In this document: in pieces, positions 25,984-32,920 of the stretch | Layout: each line of letters starts with the position of its first letter | How positions within the stretch are numbered: the first letter of the stretch is position 1 | NCBI GenBank assembly: GCA_004299065.1 | Contig: SIHH01000010.1 | Span: forward strand, 1-32,920 | Source: Phormidium sp. SL48-SHIP | GTDB lineage: Bacteria > Cyanobacteriota > Cyanobacteriia > Cyanobacteriales > Geitlerinemataceae | Direction of reading: 5' to 3' | Length of the DNA stretch: 32,920 nucleotides | Position numbers and translations under genes: made by a program | The notes under the pieces: model-generated | Seen by the model: only the letters and a program-made list of their open reading frames with translations | Databases searched by the model: none | Told to the model about the DNA's origin: nothing

Positions 25984-26943
25984 ATGCCATTCAACATTGA
26001 AACAGCCCGCAATATCTTCCCAGAAACTCTATCAGCAGATGCCGTTCCTGCGACGATTGCTCGTTTCTCGCAACTGAACGCCGAAGATCAGTTGGCCCTG
26101 ATTTGGTTTGCCTATCTCGAAATGGGCAAATCCATCACCATCGCCGCACCGGGGGCGGCTAATATGCAGTTTGCCGAGAACACCTTGAACCAAATCAAGG
26201 CCATGTCGTTCCAAGAGCAATCTCAGGTCATGTGTGACCTGGCTAATCGTGCCGATACCGAGATCGGTCGGACCTATGCGATCTGGTCGTCCAACATCAA
26301 GCTGGGATTCTGGTATCAACTCGGAGAATGGATGGAACAGGGCGTAGTGGCCCCCATTCCCGATGGCTACCAACTCTCGGCCAACGCCAAAGCCGTCTTA
26401 GAGGCCATTCGCAACCTCGATTCTGGCCAACAAATCACCGTTTTACGGAATTCGGTGGTGGATATGGGCTTTGATACCAATAAACTCGACGGCTATAAAA
26501 CCGTCGCCGAACCCGTTGCGCCTCCCAAAGAGATGTCGCAACGCACCAGTGTCAGCATTAAGGGTGTCGATAACCCCACCGTGCTGAACTACATGAACAA
26601 TATGAACGCCAACGACTTCGACAACCTCATTAAGTTGTTCGTCGAAGATGGCGCCCTGCAACCCCCCTTCCAACGCCCCATTGTCGGTAAAGACAACGTT
26701 TACAAGTTCATGCGCGAAGATTGTCAGAACTTGAAACTGATGCCCGAACAAGGTGTTGTTGAACCCGCAGAAGATGGTTACACCCAAATCAAGGTCACGG
26801 GTAAAGTTCAAACCCCCTGGTTTGGCGCGGCTGTCGGCATGAATATGGCTTGGCGCTTCCTACTCAACCCAGAAAACAAAATTTACTTTGTGGCGATTGA
26901 CCTACTCGCCTCACCGAAAGAACTCGTGAACCTAGCCCGTTAG
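25984..26943 (+). CDS. ocp: Orange carotenoid protein (OCP)
   Basis: OCP is a soluble photoreceptor that binds a ketocarotenoid and, when light-activated, quenches phycobilisome excitation. The 319-residue protein has the helical N-terminal carotenoid-binding domain (about 1-160), a linker, and an NTF2-like C-terminal domain (about 193-319). Key residues, compared with Synechocystis OCP from memory, are kept: Arg27, Trp41, Tyr44, Asn104, Trp110, Arg155, Tyr203 (201), Trp279 (277), Trp290 (288) and Asp306 (304). The C-terminal partner of Arg155, normally Glu244, is Asp246. The linker is two residues longer than in Synechocystis. A strong terminator follows, so ocp is probably transcribed alone; frp lies 761 bases on. 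Confidence 0.97.
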   Translation: MPFNIETARNIFPETLSADAVPATIARFSQLNAEDQLALIWFAYLEMGKSITIAAPGAANMQFAENTLNQIKAMSFQEQSQVMCDLANRADTEIGRTYAIWSSNIKLGFWYQLGEWMEQGVVAPIPDGYQLSANAKAVLEAIRNLDSGQQITVLRNSVVDMGFDTNKLDGYKTVAEPVAPPKEMSQRTSVSIKGVDNPTVLNYMNNMNANDFDNLIKLFVEDGALQPPFQRPIVGKDNVYKFMREDCQNLKLMPEQGVVEPAEDGYTQIKVTGKVQTPWFGAAVGMNMAWRFLLNPENKIYFVAIDLLASPKELVNLAR

Positions 26944-27005
26944 ATGGCAGAACTAGACCCCGGTTGAGAGGTCTCAAAAGTCGTCTCAGACCCAGCTATC
27001 ACCAC

Positions 27006-27057
27006 ATCAGAGGTCTCTCCCCAACGACATTGGGTGGGATGTCCTCTGATTTTTTTG
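27006..27057 (+). terminator. Intrinsic terminator of ocp
   Basis: ATCAGAGG (27006-27013) pairs perfectly with CCTCTGAT (27043-27050), with an inner CCCAA/TTGGG pair. A run of T (27050-27057) follows. It ends the ocp transcript 63 bases after the stop codon. Confidence 0.9.
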
Positions 27058-27065
27058 CCAAAATC

Positions 27066-27255
27066 TGATATAATCGATCCACCTAAAATTTGGCCCGACC
27101 TACAGCATCTTTTCTTAATTTACGAGTCGCCTGATCTCACCCGAGAGCGGGCTTGATGTCTGCTGCATCGGTCTCGGACGGGTGCAGAGTCAGACCGGCA
27201 ACTGAATTAGGCGGCCGTGACATCAGTCGTGATGCGGTCTATCGGTTTTTCCTAA
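27066..27255 (+). ncRNA. Candidate structured small RNA between ocp and frp
   Basis: An extended -10 box TGATATAAT (27066-27074) lies just past the ocp terminator and would start a transcript near 27081, though no -35 is seen. A long imperfect hairpin follows: CTTAATT (27114-27120) pairs with AATTAGG (27205-27211), and CTGA-TCT-CACCCG-AGA has a matching 3' arm within 27172-27194. A second small hairpin CATCA-GTCG-TGATG (27221-27234) precedes a T5 run (27246-27250). No protein-coding frame is convincing. I recognise no Rfam family. Confidence 0.35.
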
Positions 27256-27513
27256 TCCTGATACGTCTTTAATTCTGATCGATCTTGAATTGGAATTAGT
27301 GGCGGTAGCTCATGATGATGGCTTGAATTGGTGGAAACCCAATCGCTTGGCGAGGACGAGTTCACTGAGTTATGTCAGTGTTGTCCTGGCTGGGGGATCG
27401 TTTCGGTTGCGATCGCCGCCGAAGTTCAGCAGGCAATTCCTCTAAACCATCCCCTAAACTATCACAGAGATTTGATGCCGAGGCTTTTTAGCCATAAGCC
27501 AACGGTGGGGTCC

Positions 27514-27657
27514 AAATTTTTGGGTCTTCTGGATAGAGGGTGGAATTTGTTGCATGGCATACCAAATTCTAGGGGCGAAAAATCTTTCGCCCTACGGCAA
27601 CGGATGTAATCTGCCATAAATTCTCCTGATCGCCCTAAACCCAGAAGACCCCAATTT
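27514..27657. mobile_element. Palindromic MITE-like element upstream of frp
   Basis: About 144 bases form one near-palindrome. The outer arms (27514-27540 and 27632-27657) share GGGTCTTCTGG and nearby matches. The centre is a perfect GGGCGAAA/TTTCGCCC stem (27573-27580, 27585-27592) with a 4-base loop. No transposase is present and no clear target-site duplication is seen. It could be a mobilised hairpin repeat or a folded leader of frp. It ends 48 bases before the frp start. Confidence 0.55.
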
Positions 27658-27704
27658 TGTTAAATTCCTTGCGAAAACGTTAGAGATTATTCAGACTTAA
27701 GACA

Positions 27705-28031
27705 ATGCCAAAAACTGACATTGATTGGACAATAGCTGAGAAAGAGTTAGCTCAAGCCGCCTTCAAAAAAGCCTATCACCGCGAAGTTGCTGCCCTAGTT
27801 GACGAGGTCAAAGATAAAGTCGAAGCCATTGCAGGCCTAGATGAACTTTGGCAACTTCATGACTATCTCAGTGCCAGACGCCATGACATTGACGGTAAAT
27901 ATGATTACCGAGATTCAATGTTTCTCTTTGCCTTTTCTCAGTTAATCAAAGAAGGATGGCTGTCCTTAGAAGAACTCGACGGACTCCATCCCAGCAAACA
28001 GAAAAAAGTGGCCGCCCTGACTCGCATGTAG
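27705..28031 (+). CDS. frp: Fluorescence recovery protein (FRP)
   Basis: FRP speeds return of active red OCP to the resting orange form and so ends photoprotective quenching. The 108-residue helical protein matches Synechocystis FRP (slr1964, from memory) over KAYHREVAALVDEV and the central LDELWQLHDYLSARRH, DIDGKYDYRDSM. Trp49, His52, Asp53 and Arg59 correspond to Synechocystis Trp50, His53, Asp54 and Arg60, the OCP-contact and dimer residues. It starts at ATG 27705. It lies downstream of ocp in the same direction but is separated by a terminator, an RNA candidate and a palindromic element. It is therefore probably transcribed separately. No Shine-Dalgarno sequence is evident. A 142-residue gene follows. 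Confidence 0.93.
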   Translation: MPKTDIDWTIAEKELAQAAFKKAYHREVAALVDEVKDKVEAIAGLDELWQLHDYLSARRHDIDGKYDYRDSMFLFAFSQLIKEGWLSLEELDGLHPSKQKKVAALTRM

Positions 28032-28118
28032 ACCGCCCCAGCGGACCCGGTTCACCCTCGACCGGTAAACCCCCCATTTGCTAAGCTATGGACGCATTGT
28101 TCTTGCGAGTCAGTCATC

Positions 28119-28547
28119 ATGGAATCTGGAATCTCCCCCACCCATACCGCCGATCATCAATGGCGCCAACAACTTGATCACTTTGTCAAAGCCAATAGCC
28201 AAGAACTAGCGGCCCTGGCTTGGGGACTGCACCTACAAGATCCCGACAGTGACGCCACCCTTGGCATTGACGTTGAACCCACCCCTCACTTTATTACTTG
28301 TCCCCGAGCCGCCTTAATCACTCTCAATGAAAAGGTGGATAACCAGTTACGGGTGATGATGGGGGTGGTAGAAAACCATAATCCTGAAGTTGAAGTCTTG
28401 CTATTGGGGATTAGCCAAGGGCAGATCCAGGCCATTCAATACCAACCGCAGCCAGAACCTCCCCAATGTTTTGAAGACGTTGGCGATGATGTGGATACAC
28501 TCCTCGATCGCCTCGAAGCCCGGATGCAAGGGGCGATCACCGCTTAA
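28119..28547 (+). CDS. Conserved cyanobacterial small protein, possibly CcmS-like
   Basis: This 142-residue soluble acidic protein has no signal peptide or membrane segment. The pattern WRQQLDHFVKANSQELAALAWGLHLQ, TLGIDVEPTPHFITCPRAALITLNEKVDNQL and DVDTLLDRLEARM recalls a cyanobacterial family that I associate with the beta-carboxysome assembly chaperone CcmS. That link is from memory and is weak. The gene starts at ATG 28119, 87 bases after frp. No carboxysome gene adjoins it. It is a credible gene on length and family-like pattern, but its function is uncertain. Confidence 0.72.
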   Translation: MESGISPTHTADHQWRQQLDHFVKANSQELAALAWGLHLQDPDSDATLGIDVEPTPHFITCPRAALITLNEKVDNQLRVMMGVVENHNPEVEVLLLGISQGQIQAIQYQPQPEPPQCFEDVGDDVDTLLDRLEARMQGAITA

Positions 28548-28717
28548 AATTGAGTCCGGCGATTAGCCCAGACATGGGGCAGATCCGGAATCCAATGACG
28601 GCTAACGGTCAATGATAGGATATGGGGATTCTTGGGTCTAAAGGATCTGTCGCTCGGATCTCTCAACTCAAGAGTCCACAATTCTGTTCGCTCTCACAAG
28701 GACGTTGTATCACGCCT

Positions 28718-29875
28718 ATGTTTACTCACCGACATCCCGGTCATCGATCGCCCCTGAGATTTTTGGCACAGCCTCGGGATTGGCTGACCTCGCTCCTCTC
28801 CATCGCGGCGATCGCCAGCTTGGCCACTCCTCCCGTCACCGCCGCCAGCTTAGTCTCCCCCAATCGACCCCAGTCTTTAGTCCAAGCCAGTGACGGTCAA
28901 GATGTCAACGAGCTACTGCTAGCGGGACAGGAGTTTGTCAGTTCGGGTAACCTATCCGCCGCCTTGCGCGCCTATCGTCAAGCGGCTGAGTTAGAGAGCG
29001 ACAATGCTCGAATTTTCTCAGCCATCGGCTACCTCGAAGCGCGGCAAAACAACTATGACGCGGCGATCACCGCCTATCGTCGCGCCTTGGAACTCGAACC
29101 CAATGTCTCGGAGTTCCATTATGCTCTGGCCTATAGTTTGGCCAATGCGGGAGAGTATGAGGCGGCTGAAGCCGAATATCAAGCCACCGTCGATCTCAAC
29201 GATCGCAACACCAACGCCTTTTTAGGTTTAGGCGTGATGCGCTATCGTCAGGAGAATTATGAAGGTGCTTTGGCCGCCTATCGTGAAGCAGCGGCCTTAA
29301 ATCCCGACAATTGGCAGGTTCAAGAGTCCATCGGTTCAACTCTCTTGCAACTTGAGCGTTATGACGAGGCCTTAGAGGTGTTAGAGGCGGCGGCAGAGTT
29401 GGCCCCTGACGAAGGACGAATTCAGGTCAATTTAGGGGTGGCTCGTCTCAATCAAGAGGATGTCGAAGGCGCATTGACGGCCTTTAATCGGGCCGTGGAG
29501 TTGAACCCCCGCGATGGCTCGTTATTGTTTGAAGTGGGGCGACTTTTGCTCAGTCAGGGAGAACGGGAGCAGGCTTTGGATTTGTTGCGCCAAGCCTCTC
29601 GGTTTCTCGGCGATCGCGCCGATGTTCATCTGACGCTCGGGGAACTGCTGTTAGACAACAACGATAGCTTGAATGCGATTTTATCCTTGCGTCAGGCGAT
29701 CACCGCCGATCCCGAGCAACCGCGAGCTCATTATCTCTTGGGACGAGCCTTGCAGCAGCGAGGCCGAACCGCCGAGGCGATCGCCACCCTAGAAACCGCT
29801 CTGGAACTGGCCACGGAACAGGAGGCTGAGGCCTTAATTGAGGAGATTCAAACTCGACTCGATGAGTTAGATTAG
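28718..29875 (+). CDS. Secreted tetratricopeptide-repeat protein
   Basis: This protein carries an N-terminal signal peptide (WLTSLLSIAAIASLATPPVTAA near residues 22-43 of the chosen start) and then a chain of about nine TPR motifs ending at the C-terminus. Typical repeats read NYDAAITAYRRALELEPN, NYEGALAAYREAAALNPD and DVEGALTAFNRAVELNPR. TPR arrays scaffold protein complexes; a periplasmic or lumenal location is likely. The frame extends upstream to 28622 (417 residues), but starting there would put 53 residues before the hydrophobic core, so ATG 28718 (385 residues) is preferred. A terminator follows at 29902. Partner proteins are not evident. Confidence 0.87.
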   Translation: MFTHRHPGHRSPLRFLAQPRDWLTSLLSIAAIASLATPPVTAASLVSPNRPQSLVQASDGQDVNELLLAGQEFVSSGNLSAALRAYRQAAELESDNARIFSAIGYLEARQNNYDAAITAYRRALELEPNVSEFHYALAYSLANAGEYEAAEAEYQATVDLNDRNTNAFLGLGVMRYRQENYEGALAAYREAAALNPDNWQVQESIGSTLLQLERYDEALEVLEAAAELAPDEGRIQVNLGVARLNQEDVEGALTAFNRAVELNPRDGSLLFEVGRLLLSQGEREQALDLLRQASRFLGDRADVHLTLGELLLDNNDSLNAILSLRQAITADPEQPRAHYLLGRALQQRGRTAEAIATLETALELATEQEAEALIEEIQTRLDELD

Positions 29876-29901
29876 CGTTATCGTTCAAGACAACTATCCC
29901 A

Positions 29902-29931
29902 GGGGGCGAACTCTAGATCGCCCCTTCTTTT
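29902..29931 (+). terminator. Terminator after the TPR gene
   Basis: GGGGCGA (29903-29909) pairs perfectly with TCGCCCC (29918-29924) around an 8-base loop. A T-rich TTCTTTT tail follows. It lies 27 bases after the TPR stop. Confidence 0.75.
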
Positions 29932-29977
29932 CTCGGAGTGGTGATCCGTTTCGGGTTGTCCTCAACCTCGACCCAGT

Positions 29978-31312
29978 TTAACGATCCTTGAGCAAATCCC
30001 GCTCAATCAACTGCTGACGTAGAACTTGTTGCGCCTGATGATTGAGAGGGAAACGCCAGAGAAGAGCCATCGCCGGTAACACCGCCAAAATTGGCGCAAA
30101 GACAAATAACAGTTTTAACCCCATCAGCGTTTCAGCGCTATTCTCCACCTCAGGACTGTAGCCAATCCAATCCAAAACCGGGTAGGTAATCCCCACCGCT
30201 AGAGCATAGCCGAACTTATTACTCATCATCAGTAGAGAATAATACAAACCGGTGCGTTGACTGCCCGATTCCACATTGTCCCAATCCGTGACATCGGCCA
30301 AAATCGAGCGTAAAAGAAAGGGACTCGCCGCTGTCGTGACCCCATAGAGCGTGTTCACGAGGATATTCAGGGCCAAATTTCCGGGGGGAACCCACAGCAG
30401 CAACGGTAACACCACCGACATCCACACCATGGCCACAATGAAGGTTTGATGTTTCCCCAGGCGACAACTGAGCCAAATCCAACCGGGAACCCCAATCAGA
30501 CTGGCGAGAAAATACATCAGCAGAATAGCGCTTGACCAATCGGGCAAGGCCATCACATCACTGATAAAGAAAATATAAATGGACCCCGTGACACCGGGGG
30601 CCAATCCCGTTAAGAAATTTGCGCCTAAGACTCGTTGTAAGAGATGGTTCCGGGCGAGGATTTTGGCGGAATTCACGAAACCAATGCTGGGTTGAGGGGG
30701 AGTCGGACGTTCTGGAACCGTCCAGACGGAGATGGCGACGGTAATCGGCAGCGTCATCACCACAAACCACCCCATGGCCCCAAGTTGTAGGGCGGAATTG
30801 GCATCTTGAAGTTGTTGGATGATGGCTGGAATCACTAACACCGCCAACATCCCGAAAATTAGAGCAAATTCCCGCCAGCCTTGAACTCGGGAGCGATCGT
30901 AATAGTCGTCAGATAACTCTGCCCCCCAGGACATATGGGAGATACTCAGCATGGTATAGCCCACATAGAGCAAAATCAGCCAAATCAGTAAATAGGCGGC
31001 TGAGACGGGCTGACTGGGGAGAAAAATGGCGTAGGCGCTCGCCATCAACAGGGGAACTGACAAGATAATCCAGGGCCGTCGCCGTCCGATGCGAGTCGTC
31101 CAGCGATCGCTCACGGTTCCCAAGATGGGGTCTGTGATCAGATCCCACAACCGCGCTAAGGCGAAGATATTGCCCACCACCGATAACCCCAAACCCAATT
31201 CACTGTAAAAGGGAGGAACATAGACCACGAGGGGCAACCCTAGGGCAGAAATGGGAATCGCAGGCAGGGCAAAGGCAACAATACGCCGACGGTTCAGTTT
31301 CGAGTCACTCAT
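29978..31312 (-). CDS. MFS transporter, GPH (melibiose permease-like) family
   Basis: This ~444-residue membrane protein has about 12 transmembrane helices. The N-terminal half has the GPH/MFS_2 pattern: LARLWDLITDPILGTVSDRWTTRIGRRRPWIIL contains the loop 2-3 motif (DR-TR-GRRRP), and LYVGYTMLSISHMSWGAELS follows. GPH transporters import sugars or sugar conjugates by cation symport, and some members carry other solutes; the substrate here is unknown. The open frame extends to GTG 31339 inside a tandem repeat, so ATG 31312 is the better start. It is probably co-transcribed with the PhyH-type gene upstream, across five 11-base repeats. That pairing suggests a link between uptake and oxidation, but this is inference. 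Confidence 0.85.
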   Translation of the reverse strand: MSDSKLNRRRIVAFALPAIPISALGLPLVVYVPPFYSELGLGLSVVGNIFALARLWDLITDPILGTVSDRWTTRIGRRRPWIILSVPLLMASAYAIFLPSQPVSAAYLLIWLILLYVGYTMLSISHMSWGAELSDDYYDRSRVQGWREFALIFGMLAVLVIPAIIQQLQDANSALQLGAMGWFVVMTLPITVAISVWTVPERPTPPQPSIGFVNSAKILARNHLLQRVLGANFLTGLAPGVTGSIYIFFISDVMALPDWSSAILLMYFLASLIGVPGWIWLSCRLGKHQTFIVAMVWMSVVLPLLLWVPPGNLALNILVNTLYGVTTAASPFLLRSILADVTDWDNVESGSQRTGLYYSLLMMSNKFGYALAVGITYPVLDWIGYSPEVENSAETLMGLKLLFVFAPILAVLPAMALLWRFPLNHQAQQVLRQQLIERDLLKDR

Positions 31313-31329
31313 GCTGTCATATCGATGGG

Positions 31330-31384
31330 TTAGTCCCACATTAGTCCCACATTAGTCCCACATTAGTCCCACATTAGTCCCATA
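31330..31384. repeat. Five tandem 11-base repeats
   Basis: TTAGTCCCACA occurs four times exactly (31330-31373), then once as TTAGTCCCATA (31374-31384). The fifth unit holds the stop codon of the dioxygenase gene. The array fills the gap to the transporter gene. Confidence 0.97.
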
Positions 31385-32111
31385 GGGGATAAATCGGATC
31401 GGTTGAGGGCTTGAAATCGTAACGGAGTAGGTGTTTTAGGGTGGGACTGACTTGATCGAAACGGTGGCGATCGCAGCCATAGCGGAAATCTTCGAGGGGT
31501 TGAATAAATTTTGCCGTATAGTTGGCCAACAAGGACACTCGGGATGTTGTCGTGTAGTTTTTGCCCGTATCGTGCCAACAGAGTCCGTGAGAAATCACCA
31601 CAGAGCCGGCCTGTCCTGATACGGAACGGGCCGTGCGGTCAAAGCGTTTAACATCCGGGGTATCACAGAGGGTTTGGCTTCCGGGGGCAAAAATCGGCGC
31701 CCCATTGGCTTCATCGAAATCTTCTAACATCCAAATGGCTTGGACTTCCAAAACGGGGCGATCGGGAAAGGGTGGTTCCATGGCCCAATAGGGATAATCC
31801 ACATGAATGCCCATCGCCGAGGCCCCAGCATGGAGAACATGAGCCGAAAAGCCCCCCAGGCGTAAACTTTCCCCTAGGATGTCTCGGGCGATTTCGAAGA
31901 CTTGGGGATGTTCAACTAGGTCTGCAAATTGAGGAGCTTGGTAAATTAAGCCATAGACTCGTTGCCGCTTCTCCTCATGGGGACAATGGCGGGCTAACTC
32001 CAGAATCTGCGATCGCATCTCCTCAGCCATCTTCGGCGTCAGAACATCAGGAACCACCACATAGCCAGCCCCTGAGAGAATTTCTTGAGTCAGGTGGGTT
32101 ATTTCGGTCAC
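31374..32111 (-). CDS. Phytanoyl-CoA dioxygenase (PhyH)-family oxygenase
   Basis: This protein belongs to the PhyH branch of Fe(II)/2-oxoglutarate dioxygenases. The iron ligands are IHVDYPYW (His103, Asp105) and WHDTGKN (His180), and TSRVSLLANY gives Arg191 for 2-oxoglutarate. Fold signatures also include GAPIFAPGSQ and QAGSVVISHG. Length is 245 residues with GTG 32111 as start, which has GGGGAG 11 bases upstream. A TTG start at 32132 would add seven residues. PhyH enzymes hydroxylate small molecules, including natural products; the substrate is unknown. The gene is followed by the tandem repeats and then the GPH transporter on the same strand, suggesting an operon. Confidence 0.87.
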   Translation of the reverse strand: MTEITHLTQEILSGAGYVVVPDVLTPKMAEEMRSQILELARHCPHEEKRQRVYGLIYQAPQFADLVEHPQVFEIARDILGESLRLGGFSAHVLHAGASAMGIHVDYPYWAMEPPFPDRPVLEVQAIWMLEDFDEANGAPIFAPGSQTLCDTPDVKRFDRTARSVSGQAGSVVISHGLCWHDTGKNYTTTSRVSLLANYTAKFIQPLEDFRYGCDRHRFDQVSPTLKHLLRYDFKPSTDPIYPLWD

Positions 32112-32298
32112 AGCAAACAGCACTCCCCACAATCAATAGATCAGATCAAGACTTAAACCCGTCTTGGCTTCGATTGTCCCACGACATCGCAATCGATCAA
32201 TCCGTCTTTAGAGGAATTTTGCCCGAGACCACTCGGGTGTAAACTTCCTCGCCCCCACTTTTTCGGTGTTGCGCCCATTTGGGTCAAATCTCCCAGAG

Positions 32299-32327
32299 AA
32301 AAACCCCAGTTCTAAGGAACTGGGGTT
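32299..32327 (-). terminator. Intrinsic terminator of the right-edge ndhD
   Basis: On the minus strand, AACCCCAGTTC and GAACTGGGGTT form a perfect 11-base stem with a 4-base loop. The T-run (A at 32299-32303 on the plus strand) follows. It lies 55 bases after the ndhD stop. Confidence 0.88.
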
Positions 32328-32381
32328 AAGATGACATGATTTGCCAAAACTATTGACAATACACGCGAAACATGATAATGG

Positions 32382-32920
32382 CTAATCCTTCAACGAGGGA
32401 GCCGTTTGCACTGACATGGCCATCGTCGGTTGAGTGACCGGTTGAGCCGCCACCTTATTGGCTTCAACCAAAGACGGTATCGATTCTCGCAACCGTGCCG
32501 TCAGTTGAACCGTCGTCGCATCATAGACCTGAGTCAACAGTTTTGGATAGAGGCCAATGCCGATAATCGGAATCAGCAAGGAGCCAATCACGAAGATCTC
32601 ACGAGGTTCAGCATCTACCAATACCTCATGTTCAACCAGCTCTTTGTTCTCGGGGCCATAGAGGAGTTCCCGCAGCATCGACAGCAGATAAATGGGGGTC
32701 AAAATTACCCCAACTGCCGCTAAGCAAACCACCACCACGCGGAAGCTGAGACTATAGGCATCACTGGTAGCAAAGCCTACAAAGACCATCAGTTCAGCCA
32801 CAAAGCCACTCATTCCCGGTAGAGCCAGAGAAGCGAGGGCGCAAACCGTCCACATAGCGAAGACTTTTTTCATCTTCTGCCCCACCCCGCCCATTTCATC
32901 GAGCATCAGGGTATGAGTCC
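32382..32920 (-). CDS. ndhD: Second NdhD (NDH-1 subunit 4), 5' part missing
   Basis: The frame is open at the right edge; only the last ~179 codons are present, reading ...THTLMLDEMGGVGQKM and then membrane helices. The part [35 protein letters not shown] aligns closely with residues in the full ndhD at 20736, and PREIFVIGSLLIPIIGIGLYPKL matches its C-terminal region. The tail then diverges. It is a paralogue on the opposite strand, about 10 kb away. An internal ATG at 32906 is not the start, because the conserved sequence continues beyond it to the edge. The ndhD type is uncertain; a perfect terminator follows. Confidence 0.93.
   Translation of the reverse strand, partial: THTLMLDEMGGVGQKMKKVFAMWTVCALASLALPGMSGFVAELMVFVGFATSDAYSLSFRVVVVCLAAVGVILTPIYLLSMLRELLYGPENKELVEHEVLVDAEPREIFVIGSLLIPIIGIGLYPKLLTQVYDATTVQLTARLRESIPSLVEANKVAAQPVTQPTMAMSVQTAPSLKD

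Noticed and set aside
27328-27609. 93-codon plus-strand open frame between ocp and frp
   Set aside because: Its 3' part is the palindromic element and the translation shows no family pattern or ribosome site.
1-32920. CRISPR array, tRNA, rRNA or intact transposase
   Set aside because: No regularly spaced repeats, tRNA-like cloverleaf, rRNA segment or transposase motif was recognised by eye.

Overview
The window is from a cyanobacterial chromosome. It carries an orange carotenoid protein with its fluorescence recovery protein, the photosystem II extrinsic subunit PsbU, two NDH-1 NdhD genes, a CpcS/CpeS-type phycobilin lyase, a cyanobacterial-type ClpS and many GCGATCGC (HIP1) octamers. The gene content suits a moderately GC-rich filamentous (Oscillatoriales-like) cyanobacterium; the sequence alone does not fix a genus. 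I see no rRNA, tRNA, CRISPR array or intact insertion sequence.

Region 1 (1-8953, all minus strand) is the accessory part. In transcription order it encodes a dynamin-like GTPase, a small HEPN-like helical protein, a 924-residue protein with two P-loops (a KGGVGR ParA/MinD-type site and a second GSKGAGKT site), a small HNH nuclease and a large sacsin/Hsp90-type ATPase that runs off the left edge. The last four are separated by only 21 to 60 bases. The middle three genes (2684-6224) contain no HIP1 site that I can find and look AT-richer than their surroundings. This is the best candidate here for an undescribed, possibly anti-phage, multi-gene system; that role is inference.

Region 2 (9145-14714) holds a cyanobacterial protein-arginine deiminase closely resembling vertebrate PADs, an orphan MNT-type nucleotidyltransferase, a tandem histidine-phosphatase protein, a dihydroorotase-like protein that has lost its metal ligands, and a small secreted protein.

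Region 3 (14967-24832) is core-like: nadB, psbU, an FHA-adenylate cyclase, a DUF3120-like membrane protein, a phycobilin lyase, clpS, ndhD, and a PAS-GGDEF-EAL protein whose GGDEF site is degenerate. A terminator-like hairpin sits directly in front of nadB. A 112-base near-palindrome lies between the lyase and clpS.

Region 4 (24995-32920) has a methyltransferase, ocp and frp separated by 760 bases containing a terminator, a structured RNA candidate and a palindromic MITE-like element, then a CcmS-like small protein, a secreted TPR protein, a GPH-type MFS transporter, a PhyH-type dioxygenase and the 3' part of a second ndhD. Ocp and frp form the photoprotection pair: OCP quenches phycobilisome excitation under strong light and FRP restores the dark form. 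NdhD, PsbU and the phycobilin lyase also serve the photosynthetic membrane.
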